The notes under the pieces were generated by a model, which had not been told where the DNA came from, did not search any database, and saw only the letters and a program-made list of their open reading frames with translations. Below are positions 16,435-24,319 of a stretch of 29,220 bases of DNA, piece by piece. The stretch spans positions 1 through 29,220 of the forward strand of contig JAYZLP010000031.1 in assembly GCA_036154155.1 (NCBI GenBank), written 5' to 3'. The DNA is from MGIIb-O5 sp036154155. Lineage in GTDB: Archaea; Thermoplasmatota; Poseidoniia; Poseidoniales; Thalassarchaeaceae. A program made the position numbers and the translations under genes. Position 1 is the stretch's first letter; each line of letters opens with the position of its first letter.

Positions 16435-18099
16435 ATGAATGCAATTATTCCAACTCTAGCGATATTCTGGTTGTTGATGATCATCTCATTCATCCTGATG
16501 AAGAGGGGCTTGTCGATATTCAACGATGTGGCCAAAGGAATGGCCATGTTCATGCTCGAGAAAGCACTCGGGCCCGCAATCGACTTTGTCCAAGGTAAGC
16601 CGGGCTCAGCATCCAGAACATGGATAATGCACGGCATGATGTGGACAATGATAGCATCAATCCTCACCTTTGAGGGCCTATGGCTATCCCACGACCCAAC
16701 TGCACTACACAGCCTGAGCGCATGGGGTTACTCGCCCGACTCTCAGGAACTCCTCTACGCAGGCAGGTTTGCAGGAGTATTCGGCGCAGCAGCGATGATG
16801 ATTATCGGGGCCGGACTACACGTCATCCCAGCGCTCTCGGGTACGAACCTCGCCAGCGAGTCAAACGCAACACTTGTTTCTGGGCTCTGGACCCTCTCAG
16901 TATTGATCCTAGTCATTGGCGCCCACTCAAAGGAGATTCTCGGAGTTGACGTAATAGTCATCGGAACAGTATTGCAGACTCTGGCCTTGATGGCAATCAT
17001 CATGAATCAATTACTGACTATTTCCAATGCTACACGACCTATCGCAGTTCCAGGATGGCTAATCATCTTCGGGCTAATCGGGGACCCCATTGCCGTATTG
17101 TCGGTAATCCTAAGCGGCGCATATGAAACCGGCGTCGGACAGTGGCTAGTCTACCACATGATTGGAGGCACGTTCCTCTTCTGCGGAATAGCCGGTGCCT
17201 CGCTCTACGCCTCGAGCATGGGGAGCGGCAATCCCTTGTGGTCGAGGACTCTCGTCGGATTCACTCTCTTCGGAGCTCTAATCGCGATAAACCCCCTGGG
17301 ATCAACAGACCCAACAATGGCTGCCGATATGCTTGGACTCCAGACATCCGAAATCAGCCCCTCCACTCAGGATCACATTTCCGGGTCATTCCTAATGGCC
17401 CTCGCGGCAATCCCAATTATTGCCTACAGCTCAAACCTATTGGTCACCCTCAGAGGCAAGGACGCCTTCGTCGAAAATGCAGACTCCCCCGGAATCGCAG
17501 AGATGAACATGGGGGCCTTGATGCTGGTTCCAATAGCCATAGGGGCTCTTTTTGTTCAGACCGATGCTCTTGGTGGCGTTGGCGAACTATCGGGGATATC
17601 AGAGACACTCGATCTCCTTGGGTTATGGGCGGTTTTGATACCCCTGTCGCTTGGCACATCTCTCTATGTCCTTCCACAGGTTAGTGGCAGGAAGGTCTTG
17701 TCAGTCAGCCGTTCGAGAGCAGCATTTTGGCTTATGTCGGGTGGTGCCATTGCCGGACTTACATTCACAATTATGGCCGACCTCAATGACATGGCTCTGG
17801 TAGAGGCTCTCGCAGAAAACCCGTCCTCGATAACTGAGGAACTGAGGATACTTGGCTCCGTGACTTTCTATGGTACTGTCTTGGGGTCAATTTTCCACTG
17901 CACCAATGTCATAAGCGGCCAATTCAGAGGGGAGAAGTTAGCTGAAGAAGTCGAGTCTTCAACATCTCTTTCACCTCACACATACGAACTGACCTCCTCC
18001 ACTTCCGTCAGGAGGATCCTAGCAAGTGGAGCCACACTGGACACCGAGGTAACCCCAGTTCCACAAAGCGAGGAGTCCGGCTCGGCAACAGAGCTCTGA
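16435..18099 (+). CDS. Heme-copper oxidase subunit I-like membrane protein lacking most metal ligands
   Basis: A polytopic membrane protein of 554 residues with about 13-14 helices. By eye it lines up along its length with subunit I of cytochrome oxidases (aa3 and cbb3 types): WIMHGMMWTMIASILTFEGLWL, LYAGRFAGVFGAAAMMIIGAGLHVIP, GQWLVYHMIGGTFLFCGIAG and LWAVLIPLSLGTSLYVLPQVSGR fall where oxidase helices I, II, VI and X would lie. The ligands do not: F117 replaces the low-spin heme His of helix II, INPLGS (285-290) replaces the CuB His pair of helix VII, and WAVLIPL (398-404) replaces HxHG of helix X. Only H241, the possible helix VI CuB ligand, remains. It therefore cannot be a normal oxidase if the alignment is right. 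The C-terminal tail (about 500-554) is soluble and acidic. Coupled to the small membrane protein upstream. Confidence 0.55.
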   Translation: MNAIIPTLAIFWLLMIISFILMKRGLSIFNDVAKGMAMFMLEKALGPAIDFVQGKPGSASRTWIMHGMMWTMIASILTFEGLWLSHDPTALHSLSAWGYSPDSQELLYAGRFAGVFGAAAMMIIGAGLHVIPALSGTNLASESNATLVSGLWTLSVLILVIGAHSKEILGVDVIVIGTVLQTLALMAIIMNQLLTISNATRPIAVPGWLIIFGLIGDPIAVLSVILSGAYETGVGQWLVYHMIGGTFLFCGIAGASLYASSMGSGNPLWSRTLVGFTLFGALIAINPLGSTDPTMAADMLGLQTSEISPSTQDHISGSFLMALAAIPIIAYSSNLLVTLRGKDAFVENADSPGIAEMNMGALMLVPIAIGALFVQTDALGGVGELSGISETLDLLGLWAVLIPLSLGTSLYVLPQVSGRKVLSVSRSRAAFWLMSGGAIAGLTFTIMADLNDMALVEALAENPSSITEELRILGSVTFYGTVLGSIFHCTNVISGQFRGEKLAEEVESSTSLSPHTYELTSSTSVRRILASGATLDTEVTPVPQSEESGSATEL

Positions 18100-18147
18100 C
18101 ACCGTCAACTTGAGGGAATACGACCTCTGCTGAGATATGGGGATGAC

Positions 18148-19434
18148 ATGCGAATTGGCCTAGTTGGAAAGCCGAACGTCGGCAAATCAACTATGTTTTC
18201 AGCCTTGACCGAGTCTCTCGTCGAAATCGCGAATTATCCGTTCACCACCATAGATCCGAATGTGGGAGTCGCTTGGCTCCCACTTCCCGATAGCTGCGCC
18301 TGCAAGGAACTGAGGGCCAAGAAGGAGGGCGCAGGCAGGCTTGATGCAACATCCCCGGATGATCCAAGGTTGGGTAGTATTTGCGTCCCAAACACGGGCA
18401 GATGCAGCAACCACACAAGACTAGTACCAGTAACACTGATCGATGTAGCAGGACTAGTCCCAGGGGCGCACGAAGGAAGAGGCAGGGGCAACCAGTTCCT
18501 CTCAGACTTGGCTAGGTGCGATGCCCTGATTCAGGTCATCGACGTTTCTGGCTCCACGGATATGGAAGGGAATCCCGTTGGTTCGGGTGGCTCGGCTCCA
18601 ATCGAGGAGCACAAATTCCTCCTAGAAGAGATAGACTGTTGGATTATTGGGATATTGGATGCTGGTTGGCACAGAGGAACCAGGAGGGTTCAGGCAGAGG
18701 GGGACAAAGCGCTATCGAATTACATCCTGGAACAACTAACTGGGATAGGGGCCAGAGAAAGACATGTCTCCCAGGCAATTTCTGAGGTAATTTCCAAACA
18801 TCCGGAGGCAGGCCCGCCATGGGAGTGGAAGTCAGAACACCTCTCTACACTCGCTTCTTCCATCAGGAACGACCTATTTCCAATCTCCATAGCAGCCAAC
18901 AAAGCGGACAGAGCCGTCGAAGGATCCTTGGAAGGGCTATCCATGATGGTTAACGAGGCAGGGGGTTCACTGGTACTAACAAGCGCAGAAGCGGAGCTGG
19001 CATTGAGAAGGGCATCGATAGCCGGACTGATTAGTAACAACCCAGGAGAGTCGTTTTTCGAGATTACCGAAAAGGGAAAGACCGATTTGACAGAGAAACA
19101 GGAGAAGGCCCTGAAATCGATAGCCCAGTCTCTTGAGGAGTGGCAAGGAGGCGGCCTGATTGGATTATTGAGCGGGGTAGTTTTTGGAAAGCTGTCCAGA
19201 AGGGTAGCATACCCAGTCCAGGATGAGACGCATTGGACCGATGGAGATGGAAACGTACTTCCCGACGCGCTCCTTATTTCAGAGGGCACCACAGCCAAGG
19301 GATTGGCCTATGAGGTACACTCCGATCTGGGTGACGGATTCATCAGAGCCGTTGATGCGAGGAGCTCAAGGGTGATAGGAGCAGATTACGAGGTCCAAGA
19401 TGGAGACATAATCAGCATCTACTCCAAGACCTGA
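18148..19434 (+). CDS. YchF/OLA1-type GTPase with TGS domain
   Basis: TRAFAC-class P-loop NTPase of the Obg/YchF group, thought to act on ribosomes or translation. It has G1 GKPNVGKS (7-14), the conserved NYPFTTIDPNVG (29-40), G3 DVAGLVPGAHEGRGRGNQF (99-117) and G4 NKAD (251-254). A helical insertion follows G3 and a C-terminal TGS domain (about 355-428, ending YEVQDGDIISIYSK) closes the protein. Bacterial and eukaryotic OLA1 replace the Lys/Asp of G4 and prefer ATP; here NKxD is intact, so GTP is the likely substrate, as expected for archaeal members. GGGGATGAC precedes the ATG. Its stop codon directly abuts the stop of the next, convergent gene. Confidence 0.9.
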   Translation: MRIGLVGKPNVGKSTMFSALTESLVEIANYPFTTIDPNVGVAWLPLPDSCACKELRAKKEGAGRLDATSPDDPRLGSICVPNTGRCSNHTRLVPVTLIDVAGLVPGAHEGRGRGNQFLSDLARCDALIQVIDVSGSTDMEGNPVGSGGSAPIEEHKFLLEEIDCWIIGILDAGWHRGTRRVQAEGDKALSNYILEQLTGIGARERHVSQAISEVISKHPEAGPPWEWKSEHLSTLASSIRNDLFPISIAANKADRAVEGSLEGLSMMVNEAGGSLVLTSAEAELALRRASIAGLISNNPGESFFEITEKGKTDLTEKQEKALKSIAQSLEEWQGGGLIGLLSGVVFGKLSRRVAYPVQDETHWTDGDGNVLPDALLISEGTTAKGLAYEVHSDLGDGFIRAVDARSSRVIGADYEVQDGDIISIYSKT

Positions 19435-20106
19435 TTACGTCCCCATTTCTACTGCAGGCTGAATGACCAACTCGTAAGTCATCGCAGTCCATGTGATCTC
19501 GTACTCCTCATCCGAGTCAACTATTGACCCCAGAGGTGAGGGTGGTGAGCTGATGTCGGCAGTAATCGTGGCAGCCCAAGTTCCTCTGCCTAGACCACCA
19601 TCATTCCAAACCGCCCTAATCGCCGACTCGCTAATTCCTGAAGCGGTGTAATTCGCTCCGGAATAGTTCGCTGTTACATCCCACCTGAGGGTGAATCCAG
19701 AATCCCCTCCGGAGCACATCCCATCTCCACTTTGGTCTTCAAAATCTCCAATAGCGCCACTAACGTCACTGGTTCCCTCCGCACTATCGGTGAAACCAGG
19801 CCCCGGATCGTCATTATCATTGCATTCTACACTCAACTCGATGTAGCCGATATTCATCTCCGAGGCGACATCGAAGAAGGTGTCATGAGTATCACCGTCT
19901 CCCATTACCTGAGTCTCCTGCAGAACTATTGGAGTCTCGACGAAGCCCACTTCCCAGTCTCCAGAGCCGCCGGAGCCACCGGAAACCATCCCTTCATCGA
20001 CCAATGGCATCCAAGCAAAATAAGCGGGGAAGAGGACCAGAAAAGCAACGCTACCTGCGAACATACCAATTTTTCTCGGTGTGTCGAAGAGGTCTTGAAT
20101 CTCCAT
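19435..20106 (-). CDS. Single-pass membrane protein with acidic extracellular domain, unknown
   Basis: No family is recognised. After a short cytoplasmic N-terminus one hydrophobic helix (KIGMFAGSVAFLVLFPAYFAW) is followed by a Gly/Ser/Asp-rich ectodomain of about 180 residues with a probable beta-rich fold and two cysteines (ECNDND and GMCSGG) that could form a disulfide. I prefer ATG 20106 (MEIQDLFDTPRK, with TGAGGGAA just upstream); a TTG at 20172, directly after the stop of the upstream gene, would add 22 residues. It is the last gene of the minus-strand block that includes the ribosomal stalk genes, but there is no sign that it works in translation. Confidence 0.65.
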   Translation of the reverse strand: MEIQDLFDTPRKIGMFAGSVAFLVLFPAYFAWMPLVDEGMVSGGSGGSGDWEVGFVETPIVLQETQVMGDGDTHDTFFDVASEMNIGYIELSVECNDNDDPGPGFTDSAEGTSDVSGAIGDFEDQSGDGMCSGGDSGFTLRWDVTANYSGANYTASGISESAIRAVWNDGGLGRGTWAATITADISSPPSPLGSIVDSDEEYEITWTAMTYELVIQPAVEMGT

Positions 20107-20172
20107 TTCCCTCAAACTCCGGTCAACGCCCTCTCTTTCAAGTCCTCTATCGCCGGTTTGCTCAAGAACCAA

Positions 20173-20649
20173 TTACTCTACTTGAGAAGAACTTGTCCAA
20201 GATGATATATCAATCCCCTCTTTCCTGAAAAGAACCCTTGATCTTCGGAACTCAGGAATGAAGTAACCAATCACTGAACGCTCCCAGAATGTCCATTTCC
20301 ATGGGCATCTTGGGAGCAATGAGCACCACTCTCTGAGAAAATCCCTCCATTCTTCAGACCCAATGCTATCTGGAATGTCAAAGGAAACCATAGACACCCT
20401 GCCAGCTGAACCTGGCACGAAACTCCAGGATCTGAGAGATAGCCCATCAACCTCCTCCTCCTCGACGATCATTCCCAGAACCCTTGCAGATCTGGTTAGT
20501 GGCATTATTATCGCCCAGCGATTCACCACACGAGTCTCTTCAACTCTGTACATCTCCCAATCCCGGGATTCACAAACGGTTCTGAATGACCTCAAAGCAT
20601 CAGCGGGAGTGACTGAGACCGGTATCTCAAGAACTCGGAGTGAACCCAT
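20173..20649 (-). CDS. Small soluble protein, unknown, downstream of rpl12
   Basis: A 158-residue protein that matches no family I know. It begins MGSLRVLEIPVSVTPADALRSFRTVCESRDW, which looks like an alternating beta/alpha ferredoxin-like start, and is rich in Trp and Arg near the end (EWCSLLPRCPWKWTFWERSVIGYF). No signal peptide or membrane helix is visible. No clear Shine-Dalgarno precedes the ATG. In the 60-base gap before it lies a 10-bp palindrome GCCTATAGGC (20658-20667) that could be its own TATA-like element. It may be co-transcribed with rpl12 and the membrane protein gene that follows it. Confidence 0.65.
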   Translation of the reverse strand: MGSLRVLEIPVSVTPADALRSFRTVCESRDWEMYRVEETRVVNRWAIIMPLTRSARVLGMIVEEEEVDGLSLRSWSFVPGSAGRVSMVSFDIPDSIGSEEWRDFLREWCSLLPRCPWKWTFWERSVIGYFIPEFRRSRVLFRKEGIDISSWTSSSQVE

Positions 20650-20709
20650 ATGGCTTCGCCTATAGGCTACCGCCCATAGCGCCTTCGCGACTCTGATTCA
20701 ACTGGTACT

Positions 20710-21021
20710 TCACCCGAAGAGCGAGCCGAGGCCTTCGAAGCCACCACCATCGTCCTCTGGCTCTTCCTCTGCAGCTGCGTCTGCTGGAGCATCGTCTGAT
20801 GCCCCTCCTGAAGCTGCCGCAGGAGCGGCCGAGGCAACTGGTGCGGCTACGGCAGTGGCCATCGCCTCTCCGATATCCACAGATCCCAACGATGCAACCA
20901 TCGCCTTAACGCGGGCGCTATCAGCGTCCACTCCAGCAGCGGTCAGCACAGCGCTTACGCCCTTTTCGTCAATCTCCTTATCGGCCGAGTGCAGTAACAT
21001 TGCAGCATACACATATTCCAT
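20710..21021 (-). CDS. rpl12: 50S ribosomal protein L12 (P1 type)
   Basis: Archaeal acidic stalk protein of 103 residues. The start is ATG 21021 (MEYVYAAMLLHSADKEIDEKGV), preceded by AGGTGA at a good distance; the longer open frame upstream overlaps L10 and is not real. The N-terminal helical dimerisation domain is followed by an Ala-rich hinge and a Glu/Asp-rich stretch. The last residues, GGGFEGLGSLFG, form the tail that recruits translation factors, and L10 ends almost the same way. It sits 16 bases after the L10 stop, the usual order in archaea. Confidence 0.95.
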   Translation of the reverse strand: MEYVYAAMLLHSADKEIDEKGVSAVLTAAGVDADSARVKAMVASLGSVDIGEAMATAVAAPVASAAPAAASGGASDDAPADAAAEEEPEDDGGGFEGLGSLFG

Positions 21022-21037
21022 TTTTTCACCTTCTTTT

Positions 21038-22054
21038 TCATCCGAAGAGGTCGCCGAGTCCATCGAACCCGCCTTCCTCCTCTTCCTCCTCCTCGACTTC
21101 AGCTGGTGCTCCGCCTTCGTCTTCCACCACTTCGGAGGCCGTGGTGGCAGCATTCGACTCTGCAGCGGCTCCAAGTGTAGCCGCGAGCTCTTCGTCGAGC
21201 GCTGAGGAATCTAATTGGCCGGCTATGGCCAGTGCCCGCGCATTCGCGCGAGATATGAACAACGAAGCGGTCTCGTCGTTGACGACCCCCGCCTCTATGG
21301 CAACAGAGAGGGCCTCACTGCCAGCCTTCGAAAGTAGTGCAGGCATAGTTACTGGAGTGAACCACCTAATGTTGCATGCTAGATTGTAAGCGCCCGAATT
21401 AGCGACCAGTATGTCATTCCTCAGGCCATCGGTGTCCAAATCCAAATCGGACGCCGCGAGGATATCCCCATCGTCTAGGACGCCAATCAGTATCAGTCCG
21501 ATCTCTATGGGGTTGATTCCCAACTTCGAGAGCATCAGTCCCAGTTCGCCGTCGATCGGCTCTCCTTTGTTGACTACAGTAACGGTCTTCTGTATCGCGA
21601 CTGCGCCCTTGTCTATCTTCGCTGGAATGCCAACGGCGTTGAATTCACCGACAATCGGCCCAGGGCCGAACTCAGTGGGGCCCTTTTCGACAACAATGTC
21701 GTTTGGAGCGACTTCTCCGTCCTTTGCCGCCCTTCCCTGCCTAGTCTTCTCCAGTTCTTCGAACAACTCGTAGCAGTTGAGTGAGTCAGAATGGACGACG
21801 CATGGCTGCACGGCCCCTTCTAACAGGGACTCCAAATCGCCTTCAGTCAGACCAGCATCTTTCCAGGCTATCCTGATTAGGCTTTTCTTGGCCATGGTCA
21901 TGGTCAGCATTCCTCGAAGGGACTCTCGCATGTCTAGCATATTCTTCGCTGGTACTCCAGCCACGTCTACAACTCCGACGATCCCATCTCTGCTGACAAT
22001 CTCAGTAAGCTCCGATACACGATCGGGCTTCCAACTTGCAACCTTGGGAATCAA
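21038..22054 (-). CDS. rpl10: 50S ribosomal protein L10 (P0 type)
   Basis: Stalk base protein that binds 23S rRNA and carries L12 dimers; 338 residues, normal for archaea. The start is not ATG: TTG 22054 overlaps the L1 stop (TTGA) and lies 4 bases after GAGGTGG, giving MIPKVASWKPDRVSEL, which matches the family's start. The frame upstream is open but runs inside the L1 gene. Recognised blocks include the family N-terminus VASWKPDRV, VVDVAGVPAKNMLDMRESLRG and LNIPIEIG-like LGINPIEIGLILIGVLDDG. The Ala-rich region ends in a Glu run and GGFDGLGDLFG, the factor-binding tail shared with L12. Confidence 0.95.
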   Translation of the reverse strand: MIPKVASWKPDRVSELTEIVSRDGIVGVVDVAGVPAKNMLDMRESLRGMLTMTMAKKSLIRIAWKDAGLTEGDLESLLEGAVQPCVVHSDSLNCYELFEELEKTRQGRAAKDGEVAPNDIVVEKGPTEFGPGPIVGEFNAVGIPAKIDKGAVAIQKTVTVVNKGEPIDGELGLMLSKLGINPIEIGLILIGVLDDGDILAASDLDLDTDGLRNDILVANSGAYNLACNIRWFTPVTMPALLSKAGSEALSVAIEAGVVNDETASLFISRANARALAIAGQLDSSALDEELAATLGAAAESNAATTASEVVEDEGGAPAEVEEEEEEEGGFDGLGDLFG

Positions 22055-22695
22055 AGGACCACCTCGACCTTGATAGAGGGCCCCATTGAGGTCTTGACGT
22101 AACATGACCTGATATTGCCAGCTCCCCTTTCCAACTTTCCAACCACTCTGGTCCAAATCGCCATTCCGTTTGCAGTAAGATCTCCAATGCCTTGTTCTCT
22201 AGAGCCCATGGCGGTATGGAAGGTCACTTTGTCCCTCGATCTTACGATCGCTGTGTCCTTGAGCCCAGCCGCGATCATTCCCGGATCAACGTTAGGGGGA
22301 ACCGGTCGCGGCATCTTGCCCCTAGGTCCAAGAACGACACCGAGGAACCTACCGACAGTTCCCATGTGGGGTATTTCTGAGAGAAAGAAGTCGTATCTGT
22401 TCGCCATCTTCCTAGCCTGCTGCCTGTTTCCACCGATGTCCTCAATCTGAGAGGGGTCAATGACCTCTATTCCTGCAGCCTTAGCCTTGGTGGACATTTC
22501 GCCACCTGCGAACATGGCAATTCTAACTGGCTTACCTCTTCCAGAAGGTAGCCTGACCTCCTCTTGTATCCTGTTGGCAGGATTCTTCAGATCAACGTCC
22601 CTAAGAGTGAAAGATATCTCTAGAGACTCAACGAAGTTTCGCTCAGGAGACTCATCTAGAGCCTGTTGAATAGCGTCTTGTATCTTTTCCTTCAT
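22051..22695 (-). CDS. rpl1: 50S ribosomal protein L1
   Basis: Protein of the L1 stalk, which moves deacylated tRNA out of the E site; 214 residues as in other archaea. Diagnostic blocks are NFVESLEISFTLRDVDLKNPANR near the start, FLSEIPHMGTVGRFLGVVLGPRGKMP in the middle and GIGDLTANGMAIW. GAGGTGG precedes the ATG. Archaeal L1 proteins are known to repress their own operon by binding the mRNA; no obvious copy of the L1 rRNA site is apparent here to me. Confidence 0.95.
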   Translation of the reverse strand: MKEKIQDAIQQALDESPERNFVESLEISFTLRDVDLKNPANRIQEEVRLPSGRGKPVRIAMFAGGEMSTKAKAAGIEVIDPSQIEDIGGNRQQARKMANRYDFFLSEIPHMGTVGRFLGVVLGPRGKMPRPVPPNVDPGMIAAGLKDTAIVRSRDKVTFHTAMGSREQGIGDLTANGMAIWTRVVGKLERGAGNIRSCYVKTSMGPSIKVEVVL

Positions 22696-22748
22696 TCAAA
22701 CCACCTCTGCGGTCAGCGAGGTTACCCTCTCCCGCAATTCGTGAAACA

Positions 22749-23027
22749 TCATGCGAAATGCTCGGCGAATTCCCCCTTGCTCATAGCATCGAGAGCATCC
22801 TTCGGAGGCATTCCCTCGACGTTAACTCTCATTGAAACGCATGTTCCCATTATCTCACGGCACTTAGCGTACAGCGTAGCACCAGTGAGCCTATCTGATT
22901 GGTCCTCGGCTAGCTTCTTGACCTGATCCATGGTGAGGTTCTCAGTAGCCTCTTCCCATGAGCCATTGCACTTCTTCTTGCCCAGGGACTGGATAATCTT
23001 GTGAGGAGTCTCATTACGTGCAGACAT
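22749..23027 (-). CDS. rpl11: 50S ribosomal protein L11, C-terminal domain only
   Basis: Only the rRNA-binding C-terminal half of L11 is encoded. ETPHKIIQSLGKKKC corresponds to the linker and first helix of that domain, and NLTMDQVKKLAEDQS...REIMGTCVSMRVNVEG to its core, ending PPKDALDAMSKGEF. Complete archaeal L11 has about 150-165 residues; this is 92, so the N-terminal domain of about 70 residues is missing. The 83 bases between the Spt5 stop and this ATG are open in frame for only 27 codons and do not read like L11 in any frame, so there is no frameshifted remnant here. AGGGGG lies 8 bases before the ATG. Position between spt5 and rpl1 is the usual one. Confidence 0.85.
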   Translation of the reverse strand: MSARNETPHKIIQSLGKKKCNGSWEEATENLTMDQVKKLAEDQSDRLTGATLYAKCREIMGTCVSMRVNVEGMPPKDALDAMSKGEFAEHFA

Positions 23028-23109
23028 CTCTAGTACCCCCTTGGTGCGCCCCGGCGACCTACTCTCCCTATTTGAGCGTGATGCAAACTCCGGAAAACCG
23101 ACTCTCCCC

Positions 23110-24009
23110 TCATTCCACTCTTTGTGTAACTCTTACTTGGTCGGCTCTAATGTTCAGAGCAACTGGAACGGCCGCCTCGAACAACTCCACAGTGACCTCT
23201 TCTTTGGACTCACTAACGCCAATAACTCTAGCAGTCGCTCCCTTGAAGGCCCCACCCCTGATTTCTACGATGTTCCCTTCCTCTATTCCTGCTGTAGCCG
23301 CCTTCGGCTCTAAGTAAGGCAGAATGTCACGAAGCGGTGACTCCCCATCCAGAACTTTGCGGCAGTTCTTCATTGGAGTCGCAGAAACACCAACTCTTCC
23401 AATCAGCTTCTCGACATGGTGTAGTGCAGTTGCTTCTATGAAGACGAAACCCTTGAGATAGCTTGGACTGAGGACGCCGAAGATCTTGTCCTGAATATCC
23501 TTCAGCGATCCAGTCCCGGAAAGTCGGGCCCTAATCTCCTTGGATACGTTCTGTTCTTGTCCCATGCTGGTCTTCAGGATGTAAAGGAAAGAGGCAACGT
23601 CACCATACATGTTTCCTAGCTGTGGAACCATGTACCTAGAGGACCTGCTGTCTGAACTGTCTTCGGGCTCGACCCAGTTGATGTACCCCGGGTCGACCCA
23701 ACTGAATCCCTTGTACAGTCCACGAGCCTCAACATCGTCGCTATCACTCAAGAACAGTAGTGGAGTCACGTCATTAAGCCTGTTACCAAACTCCAGTCCC
23801 CTGGCATCCCCAGAACGGACGAATGTCAGACTCTCGGCCTCTATCCCTGTGGTCTCTGCGATTCGAGCGGCAACCGCGTCGATGTCACTAGCATCCCCTG
23901 CACCGTAGACACCGTCCCAGGCACCAGGGAAGTCAGCTACCCCATCAGCTCTCTGCATCAATAGGACCTTCTCACCGTGGCGGATGTAAGCAACAAATGC
24001 GTCAGACAT
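23110..24009 (-). CDS. spt5: Transcription elongation factor Spt5/NusG with an N-terminal Nudix-like domain
   Basis: A 299-residue protein, about twice the usual archaeal Spt5. Residues about 139-232 form the NGN domain that binds the RNA polymerase clamp (FLYILKTSMGQEQNVS, FGVLSPSYLKGFVFIEA). Residues about 240-298 form the KOW domain (GIEEGNIVEIRGGAFKGATARV). Residues 1-115 instead read as a Nudix-type fold: AFVAYIRHGEKVLLMQRADG, FPGAWDGVYGAGD, then VAARIAETTGI, and WVDPGYI at the end. The Nudix box is degraded: AARIAET replaces the REUxEE core, so hydrolysis is unlikely and a binding role more likely. One continuous frame joins the parts through SSDSRSSRY. AGGTGA before the ATG overlaps the SecE stop. 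Confidence 0.85.
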   Translation of the reverse strand: MSDAFVAYIRHGEKVLLMQRADGVADFPGAWDGVYGAGDASDIDAVAARIAETTGIEAESLTFVRSGDARGLEFGNRLNDVTPLLFLSDSDDVEARGLYKGFSWVDPGYINWVEPEDSSDSRSSRYMVPQLGNMYGDVASFLYILKTSMGQEQNVSKEIRARLSGTGSLKDIQDKIFGVLSPSYLKGFVFIEATALHHVEKLIGRVGVSATPMKNCRKVLDGESPLRDILPYLEPKAATAGIEEGNIVEIRGGAFKGATARVIGVSESKEEVTVELFEAAVPVALNIRADQVRVTQRVE

Positions 24010-24017
24010 AGTTTCAC

Positions 24018-24281
24018 CTAGTTAATCAGCCATGCGAAGAACTTGGGGAGTGCAGTATCCATCGCCCACAGCATAGCGAACCCAATGAAGCCCAGAACGA
24101 ACATCCCTATTCCACAAACGATTACAGTTTGCCTGAACTCCTGCTTAGAGGGCTTTCTGGCCATTTTCAGGATCCTTGCGTATGAGCCGGTCTGAAGGCT
24201 CCTGACACGTCCCTCGATACCATCTTGCCAACCCTGCACGGTCTCTTCAATGGGTCCGATATTGGAACTCTCGATAGCCAT
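24018..24281 (-). CDS. secE: Preprotein translocase subunit SecE (Sec61 gamma)
   Basis: Small clamp subunit of the SecYE(beta) translocon. The 87-residue protein has a helical amphipathic part (KMARKPSKQEFRQTVIVCG) leading into a single membrane helix (IGMFVLGFIGFAMLWAM), the archaeal SecE pattern. An extra acidic N-terminus of about 20 residues is longer than in most archaea. GAGGTTGAG precedes the ATG. It is the first gene of the secE-spt5-rpl11-rpl1-rpl10-rpl12 operon. Confidence 0.9.
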   Translation of the reverse strand: MAIESSNIGPIEETVQGWQDGIEGRVRSLQTGSYARILKMARKPSKQEFRQTVIVCGIGMFVLGFIGFAMLWAMDTALPKFFAWLIN

Positions 24282-24319
24282 GACTCAACCTCGAAGCGGT
24301 CTGCCGACCGGAGGACCTC

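Noticed and set aside
20855..22073. Several Ser/Pro-rich plus-strand frames opposite L10 and L12
   Set aside because: Their composition follows from the complement of Ala/Asp/Glu-rich ribosomal protein codons; no independent coding signal.
23028..23110. Possible frameshifted N-terminal half of L11 upstream of the short gene
   Set aside because: I read this stretch in all minus-strand frames. None resembles the L11 N-terminal domain, and 83 bases cannot hold about 70 residues.
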